A stretch of DNA of 64,000 bases from Patiria miniata. Lineage: Eukaryota; Echinodermata; Asteroidea; Valvatida; Asterinidae. The notes beneath the pieces are model-generated. The model was not told where the DNA came from and made no database searches. It saw only the letters and a program-made list of their open reading frames with translations. The stretch is taken from contig NW_024037076.1 in NCBI RefSeq assembly GCF_015706575.1, positions 3,692,777 to 3,756,776 on the forward strand. The letters run 5' to 3'. Below, piece by piece: positions 58,111 to 64,000 of this stretch; the first letter of the stretch is position 1, and each line of letters opens with the position of its first letter. A program made the position numbers and the translations under genes.

Positions 58111-58529
58111 TCCTTGCAAGTATCGGTAAAAATATTCTCCCTTGTTCACTTTAAATTTACATTTTTATCACGGAAAACGAACACAATAAGCATGCTTCGT
58201 AATACAGGCAATAATTTTCTTATGTGAGAAATGGTTTATTACAACATTGTGTGAAATGTTTCCAAAGATCTCTTGCATGTTCAGTTCTTTACTCGCAAGA
58301 ACACTTATGTACTGTACAATATTAACACATTCAGTAACAGAAGAAAATAATTTGGTACATATGGAGAGTTAATTGTAAAACAAACTGAGATGCTTTTATC
58401 TTATGGGGTTTACGAGAGAAATATATAATACACTGTCTTGTACATTAATTAAGAGCATTGGCAATTTGTTAATTTTTTTTAGGATGGCTTTGATAAAACA
58501 AATCATTAGTTTGCAAATTGTACGATCTA

Positions 58530-58714
58530 TTAAGCCCCGCCTATCAGTGTCTTGACCAATCACAGCCTATAGATAGATGTTCGACATCCTTGCCTTGCAC
58601 TGTACTTACACAAATAAGTCTACATTGCGTGCTCGCCGCGCGTAATGTGACGCGCACGCCAAGAACATGCAGTGCACGAAGTTTGCTTCCCACGTGCCAT
58701 TCGGCGGGGCTAAA
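58530..58714. mobile_element. TTAA/GCCCCGCC MITE family R, copy 1
   Basis: TTAAGCCCCGCC at 58530, TTGACCAATCACAG inside, and GGCGGGGCTAA at the right. Part of the right TTAA is lost. Confidence 0.7.
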
Positions 58715-58729
58715 ATAGATCGCCCGTCT

Positions 58730-59060
58730 ATCCGGTTCGTTGGTGCGACTTCAATTCAGTTTAAACCACGCCCACTGGCCATTAGGTAGCATTGGAACTA
58801 TTGGACGCCACTTGAGTTCTTATCCAATGGGTGCCAGTCATGAGTGGTGATGGGCGTGCGTGTGTGGCCTATTACTAATGAACCGGATTTTTACTAATGA
58901 ATACCCGACTCCATGAAATATGGACTCATCATAGTATTGCGCATGCGTAAGTACGATAGTATGCTATAGGATCGTTACGGGAAAGTGACCTGTCACGTGC
59001 GAGAGATTGACCAATAATAGGGAAAATGAGTCCGATTTTCATAGGAGTCGGATTTTCATA
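58730..59060. repeat. Repetitive segment with CCGGTTCGTT ends and a family-A fragment
   Basis: ATCCGGTTCGTTGGTG at 58730 and TACTAATGAACCGGATT at 58875 are inverted. Then GACTCCATGAAATATGGACT and GAGATTGACCAATAATAGGG recall family A. Confidence 0.45.
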
Positions 59061-59426
59061 TGACACCGGGTCACAAAATTAAATTGTTTAATTCATGGAC
59101 GTTTTTATTTTGCAATCGAACGTTTTGGTTTCAAAATGGAAGCGTTGTTTCAAACGTAATGTTGTGACCACCATTGCACGCTTTTCTATGTATTACTGAC
59201 ATGACGCTGCTGTCACGATACACGACAAAAAATACATAAAATTGACTTCAGCTGTTTCTTTTTCTTCAGTACAAAAATGAAGAAGGAAATTTGGCCTCGA
59301 TGCAATTTTGTTTCCATTTCATCTATTGTAGAAACCAAAACATTTTAATGAAGTTAAAACAACGTAAGTTGTTCATTGTGATAATACCTTAACATTACCA
59401 ATACACAGTAATACTAAACCGATTGA

Positions 59427-59632
59427 TTAAGCCCCGCCGCATGATTTTTTTTGACCAATCACGGTCGCAATAGACCGACCACCAGGCTCCGCCCACTGCC
59501 CGCGTGGGCAAGAGCACGCGCACCCGTAACAACACCACGCTGCATTGCCACACGGCTGAGATTGGTCAAGACGCCATTGGGCGCGCACGTGCGTGCTTGC
59601 TCACGTCACGTGTGCATGTGGGCGGGGCTTAA
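59427..59632. mobile_element. TTAA/GCCCCGCC MITE family R, copy 2 (intact)
   Basis: TTAAGCCCCGCC at 59427 and GGGCGGGGCTTAA ending at 59632. It is 206 bp, CpG-rich inside, with TTTGACCAATCACGG and ACTGCCCGCGTGGGC. Confidence 0.85.
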
Positions 59633-60143
59633 ACAACCAGAAAACAATTATTAGCCATATATAAATATCCTTTCCCTCAAATTAAAGGGCAACACCATCA
59701 AAGCATCTAACTTTATTGTTATAAAAAAAGCTAGACTGATTTACTCAATTGATAATGTCCGACTCAAATATAGACTTATTTTTTTTTATCATCTTACATA
59801 CACTCACTTGTCTTATTTTTTCAGAAGATAAAATCTTTCCCAAGGGAATTAAATTGCGGTGGTACACAAATTTAAACAGGCGTAAACCGAAAAGGGCGGC
59901 TGATAATATTTAAAAAATGGATTGCAGCTAATAGTACAATATTTTGGAATACATTTAGAGGCAGCTATATGATCTTATTCATTGACTTGTCAATGTTGTT
60001 GGTTGGTTTTAACAATTTCACAATTTATGAGTCAGCTGTGGTGATTATGTAAATTCTATGCATCTTCGCAACGGGCAAAGACAGACATGCATGTGTTTTG
60101 TAGGGCTTTCAAATGGTCAGCTAAAGTGAGCTATAATAATGAA

Positions 60144-60289
60144 GTTAAGTAATCAGGACCCAAGAGCCTCACCAAACGATGTTTTGACCTATCACAGCCA
60201 CGAACATGGTCCACTGCGCGTGCACTCGCACTACGCGCGCGTCTCGAACATGCAAATCAATGGAGAGGCACGCAGTGGGCGGGACTTAA
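60144..60289. mobile_element. TTAA MITE family R, copy 3 (diverged)
   Basis: TTAAGTAATCAGGAC at the left, TTTTGACCTATCACAGCC inside and AGTGGGCGGGACTTAA at the right. Confidence 0.65.
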
Positions 60290-62216
60290 ATGGATCTACT
60301 CGGGAAATACATTTAGCAAATGTATGCGCTTAGCAATAATCAGCGCAGGACCAACCATAATCAATACACGAAGAATTACATTTTACTGGTAACCTGTCTT
60401 TTTTTGTTAAGCAAAATATTGTCCGCGCTTAGCAGATAACTGTGCTCATCAGCTCCGTGAGATTTCCGCCTGGTTTGACCAAAATGGTAACAATGTAACA
60501 GTAACACTGAATGTGGCGAAGAGAAATTTACAAATTCTTGCAGGGCATTATCTATCTGTTTTGCATGAGAAAAACTCCTGATGCAACTGGTAAAAATAAA
60601 CCGCAACTCTTAGATTAAATGCAAGCTATGAGCAAAATACATGTACCAAATAAAGAAAAGTGGAAAAAAATTCATTTCATTATACTTGTTTGTTTTCATA
60701 TACACACTGTACACTAAATCGTTTGTTTTTTTCATATACACCTATTCGCAATTATATACATGTACACAGAAATCTAAAAAAGTTAAATCTTAAAACTTGT
60801 CTGTTCTCTGGAATAAATATTACATGTCTAACGGAACCTCACGGCAAAATTAAGGGGAAAAACTTCTGAGTTGATCATGATGATTTCAATCACGGCAAAA
60901 ATAAAAAATAAAAGACTTAAAATAACTGAGTCAATCACAAATTAATTGTATATAATTGTATCCATATTCATAAAAAAATTATATTTGTAACAATATTTTA
61001 GCTTCAAAGAGAGAGATTTTGTAGGACTGTTCGTCCAAAGTTCTCGTCTTTTAAGCCTAGCAGCAGCTTTTAACAAAATCTTATTCAATTGCATAAGTAA
61101 CGGCTTTTACACATAAGCATTACACAATGTGCAATGCTGTCACAATGCTGTCACTTTCTACATTGTTCAAATTTTGTCTTTTTACTGTGTGCATTTTTGT
61201 GACAAAAACTACTACCCTGTGTGCAAAAATACATATTAATACGTGTTTAAGTACTTTCTGGTGCTTTCTAAAAACTGTTCTATCCAGTTCGTTCGAGGAT
61301 TGTAACATCTTATCATACAGTTTAAGTTATGAAGCTTTCAAAAAGTTGCACATTTTTTTGGTGATGATTTATAGAGAAAGTGTTTGGATTATTTTTGTGC
61401 AAAGTGCGGTCACTAATAAAGGGTCGAAATTTCAAACATACACGAGCATGCAAATCAGTTTCTTGTCAATAAAAAAAAAGAGAACATTTTGATCATCTTT
61501 TGTGGTAGACAAAAATGAGACGTGCTTGTGTACAGGCAAAGATCTAGAGTTGGGTTTGACTTTTAGAAAAAAATTATAAATCAAAATGCAGTTAAAAGAC
61601 TGCATGGAGAAATTCAACAGCTGTGCAAATTTGCTGTCTTCGGATTTTGTTTTGTTTTTTGAATCAACATTTGAGTTGTCAAATATCATGAATTAGCCAT
61701 GACTGTTCTGCACTTCACCATGGTAACGGTACATTCCTGTTTTTTTCCAGCAATTTTTTAATTTTTTTTATTGAAATTTGACTGGAGGCAAAAACGTAGT
61801 AATAATAGAGTGACAGACGTTCCATGGTAGTACTAATATTGACTGGAAAAAAAAGATTTTTCCATATTTGTTGGACAGAAAATGTGAACGATTAAACCTC
61901 AATCACTGACGTTCTTGTAATTATAATAATTCTGCTATCTAACTAAAAGCTGCATTTGCAATCTCACACACTTTTAACACTGTGCCAAATGTCATCATCC
62001 GACATTCCATTTCACAAAAAACCCTTTCCACAGCCAAATTACTGACCCCCAAAAAAGATGGCATTTAAATACTGCAAGATTAGGAACCATGTTAAATCTT
62101 GTAATGTCCTACTGGCTTTCCTAGATTTATCCATGAAATGTTAAAGAAATATCTGTAAGGAGATGGCAACCCCATTTCAAGATTCTCACTATAAAGTTGA
62201 ACAATGAAATTGACTG
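60290..62216. other. AT-rich intergenic stretch, nothing recognised
   Basis: Open frames of 60-120 codons (for example 61127-61492) have no recognised motif and AT-rich composition. It could include the 3' UTR of the minus-strand RGS gene. No repeat copy was identified. Confidence 0.35.
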
Positions 62217-62285
62217 GAGCGGGGTTTGAACCTGCGACCTCCGGATTACCGTACCCGTGCTGTACCAACTGAGCTATCCAGTGCT
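62217..62285 (-). repeat. tRNA-like sequence
   Basis: On the - strand, ACTGGA at the 5' side can pair with TCCAGT at the 3' side. GGATAGCTCAGTTGGTAC is the A box and GGTTCAAACCC the B box. The anticodon stem is broken, so a pseudogene or SINE head is more likely than a working tRNA. It is related to 8217-8288. Confidence 0.5.
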
Positions 62286-62511
62286 ATGTTGAAAACATCT
62301 TTAAAATATCTTTACTTTGTTCAAGATTCATTCTTTATATTTCAAAAACAATGATCTCGCCATCCCGTCAACAAGATATCAAATTATGTTGATTTCCTGT
62401 GCGTGTTAAGAATTCGGCTACCTTTAACATGAACAATCAAAGATTTTACGGGTAAAGAACATAAAAGGAGTGCCAAGCTATTAACAAGACTTTGATGACA
62501 TTCTATGAGGT

Positions 62512-62910
62512 GTCATATTAGTGTCCCTTGATGTCTGGGGCCTTCATTCCCCTCGGAGGATAGCGTAGCTCGGGAAACAAAAGTCTGAGGAATGAGCCTT
62601 GGAGAAAGCTGAGAAGACGCATACAGGTCAACGGCAGAAACTTGAAAAGACTTTGCTTTTTTTTCATTCTCCGCGAGTTTTTTTTTGAAAGCATTTCTTG
62701 AGATGTTCTCCTCTTGTGGGAGCACCGTCCCGGGAATATCGTGTTTCCTCGGTTACTACCCGTGCTCCGCCTGTCGTTGGCATTGAATGTTTAAACAGGT
62801 TGCCATGGTAACTCTGACGACTTGATGATGCCCTTTGGGGCTCGTATCTCCGCTTGATCCAGGGTTGGCGGTATTATCCGCGGCAGCCGGGGTGAAACTC
62901 CTTCACCTTT
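62512..62910 (-). other. GC-richer minus-strand segment with overlapping open frames, possible exon or RGS 3' UTR
   Basis: On the - strand a pyrimidine-rich tract ends in CTGTAG at 62911. The next bases read KGEGVSPRLPRIIPPTLDQA and then KGIIKSSELPWQPV before TAA at 62793-62791. A second frame is open at 62755-62513 (includes FKKKLAENEKKAKSFQVSAV), and a third is open across about 62870-62645. I recognise none of them. The segment lies about 340 bp beyond the RGS stop codon, so it could be 3' UTR, an alternative last exon or chance. Confidence 0.25.
62799..62812. promoter_or_regulatory. Perfect RFX-type X-box
   Basis: GTTGCCATGGTAAC matches the symmetric GTNRCC-N-RGYAAC X-box pattern bound by RFX factors. 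It overlaps one of the open frames at 62512-62910, where it would encode part of ELPWQP, so it may be coincidental. Confidence 0.3.
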
Positions 62911-63250
62911 CTACAGCTACGGCAGAGGCGACACACTTCTAATACTGACAAGTTTATATTTGGCTCTAGACAACTCTTGTGGACTTCATGTAAAAAAGTA
63001 TCGTGCATTTGGTGTTTTCATCAGCCACAAATCACGAGACAAATTCTTTCCGGTTTCCGACGGATACCCGTTCCAATTTCAGGACTCCGTGTCAAGTACA
63101 CACTGAAATATATAATCTCTGTACACTTGAGTTTTGCATCCGCACAAAAAAAATGTTCCCGTTTTTCTCCGTGTCCACGACGAACATGAACTATATTGTA
63201 CTTTATTTTTTAAAAGATGAACAGTTTTACTATGACATTATTAACGAGCC

Positions 63251-63433
63251 TCATTTGGACTTTTTGATGAATTCCTTTAGAAGTTTTTGGTAAATGTCCG
63301 ATCGCAAGAACCGCGGGTACGAGTCCTTCTCCATGAGGGCTTCTATCCGCTTCTGGGCGTGGTCGAAGGTGTTCTCGTCAGGATGGTTCACGTTGGCGGT
63401 CGTTTCTAGCCGTGTTCTGGAATCTAAGTTGAC
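63251..63433 (-). CDS. Terminal coding exon of an RGS-domain protein (partial gene)
   Basis: Read on the - strand, the acceptor TGTTCATAG ends at 63434 and the exon runs to TGA at 63253-63251, giving 60 residues. The sequence [11 protein letters not shown], then [20 protein letters not shown] and [10 protein letters not shown], is the C-terminal third of an RGS box. Human RGS3, RGS4, RGS8 and RGS16 show the same VN(L/I)DS..TR, FD.AQ and LMEKDSY.RFL(R/K)S. RGS proteins speed GTP hydrolysis by G-alpha(i/q) subunits at the membrane. It ends a few residues after the RGS box, like the small R4-type members. The remaining exons must lie right of the window. Which RGS paralogue this is cannot be decided from one exon. 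Confidence 0.9.
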   Translation of the reverse strand, partial: VNLDSRTRLETTANVNHPDENTFDHAQKRIEALMEKDSYPRFLRSDIYQKLLKEFIKKSK

Positions 63434-63493
63434 CTATGAACAGGAATGAAAGACAGAAATGAAGAAATGCATGAGGGTGAAAGTGTGTTAAAG

Positions 63494-63970
63494 TCAATCA
63501 CAAGTCCATCACAAGTCAATCACAAGTCAATCAAAAGTCAATCACAAGTCCATCACAAGTACATCAAAAGTCAATCACAAGTCAATCACAAGTCAATCAA
63601 AAGTCAATCAAAATTCAATCGCAAGTCAATCAAAAGTCAAATAGAAGTCAATCAGAAGTCAATCGCAATTCAATCGCAAGTCAATCACAAGTCGATCGCA
63701 AGTCGATCACAAGTCAATCACAAGTCAATCGCAAGTCAATCACAAGTCAATCATATGTTCATTACACAGGATTTGCATGTTCAATACAAGTCAATCACAA
63801 GTCAATTGCAAGTCAATCTTATGTCAAATCACAATTCAATCATTTTGGTAAGTTGATTATATCATATGATCATCACTAGTCAAAAATACGCCAACCTAAA
63901 ATCAAATCACAAAGTCAAAACACGAGCTAGTCACAAGTCTATCAAAAGCCAATCGCAAGCCAGGTCAGAA
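63494..63970 (+). repeat. 11-bp minisatellite AAGTCAATCAC, second array
   Basis: About 35 units of CACAAGTCAAT, GCAAGTCAAT and variants continue toward the window end, just upstream (in - strand terms) of the RGS terminal exon, hence in its last intron. The open frame over it is repeat-derived. Confidence 0.92.
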
Positions 63971-64000
63971 CTTGACAAATAGCTTATTAAACAATGCAAA

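Noticed and set aside
61127-61492. Cysteine-containing open frame of 121 codons
   Set aside because: AT-rich composition, no recognised motif, and equally long frames on the opposite strand.
63446-63856. Open frame of 136 codons rich in S, Q, K, N
   Set aside because: It is translation of the 11-bp minisatellite.

Overview
This window looks like genomic DNA from a marine invertebrate, most likely a deuterostome and possibly an echinoderm. That taxonomic guess rests on the protein sequences, short GT-AG introns of roughly 0.3-6 kb and the style of the repeats, and is only moderately secure. There is no bacterial operon structure. Most long open frames are chance frames or translated repeats. 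The real genes are chains of short exons, which I joined by splice sites, intron phase and similarity to known families.

Two genes lie on the + strand and one on the - strand. (1) ANAPC5, subunit 5 of the anaphase-promoting complex, covers 1173-35295 with 17 coding exons encoding 708 residues up to the stop. Its N-terminal exons lie left of the window. (2) Glutamine synthetase (GLUL) has a CCAAT-box promoter near 41.43-41.52 kb, a noncoding first exon ending at 41630, six coding exons at 43929-49190 (367 residues, complete) and a poly(A) signal at 49955. (3) On the - strand at 63251-63433 sits the terminal coding exon of an RGS-domain gene (regulator of G-protein signalling); its other exons lie right of the window. 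GLUL next to an RGS gene recalls human 1q25.3, where GLUL lies near RGSL1, RGS16 and RGS8.

The rest is mostly repeats. Several families of short non-autonomous DNA transposons recur: families bounded by TTAA (B, C, F, P, R and singletons), a Harbinger-like family with TTA/TAA duplications (D), a TA-flanked foldback family (E), a small family ending CAGGCATGCAAC (N), and others. No transposase or reverse transcriptase frame was seen. tRNA-related SINEs and tRNA-like pieces are scattered throughout. There are two large tandem arrays: a 105-bp satellite with a 420-bp higher-order period inside an ANAPC5 intron (9.58-11.05 kb), and a 2.7-kb array of about 40-bp hairpin units with a roughly 162-bp higher-order period (55.15-57.82 kb). 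An 11-bp minisatellite occurs twice, at 18.4 kb and at 63.5 kb.

The more unusual points are a near-perfect hairpin carrying two histone-type 3' stem-loops, insertions with recognisable empty sites, repeated insertion of one MITE family just 5' of ANAPC5 exons, a nearly pure C-tract serving as a polypyrimidine tract, and the GLUL-RGS linkage.
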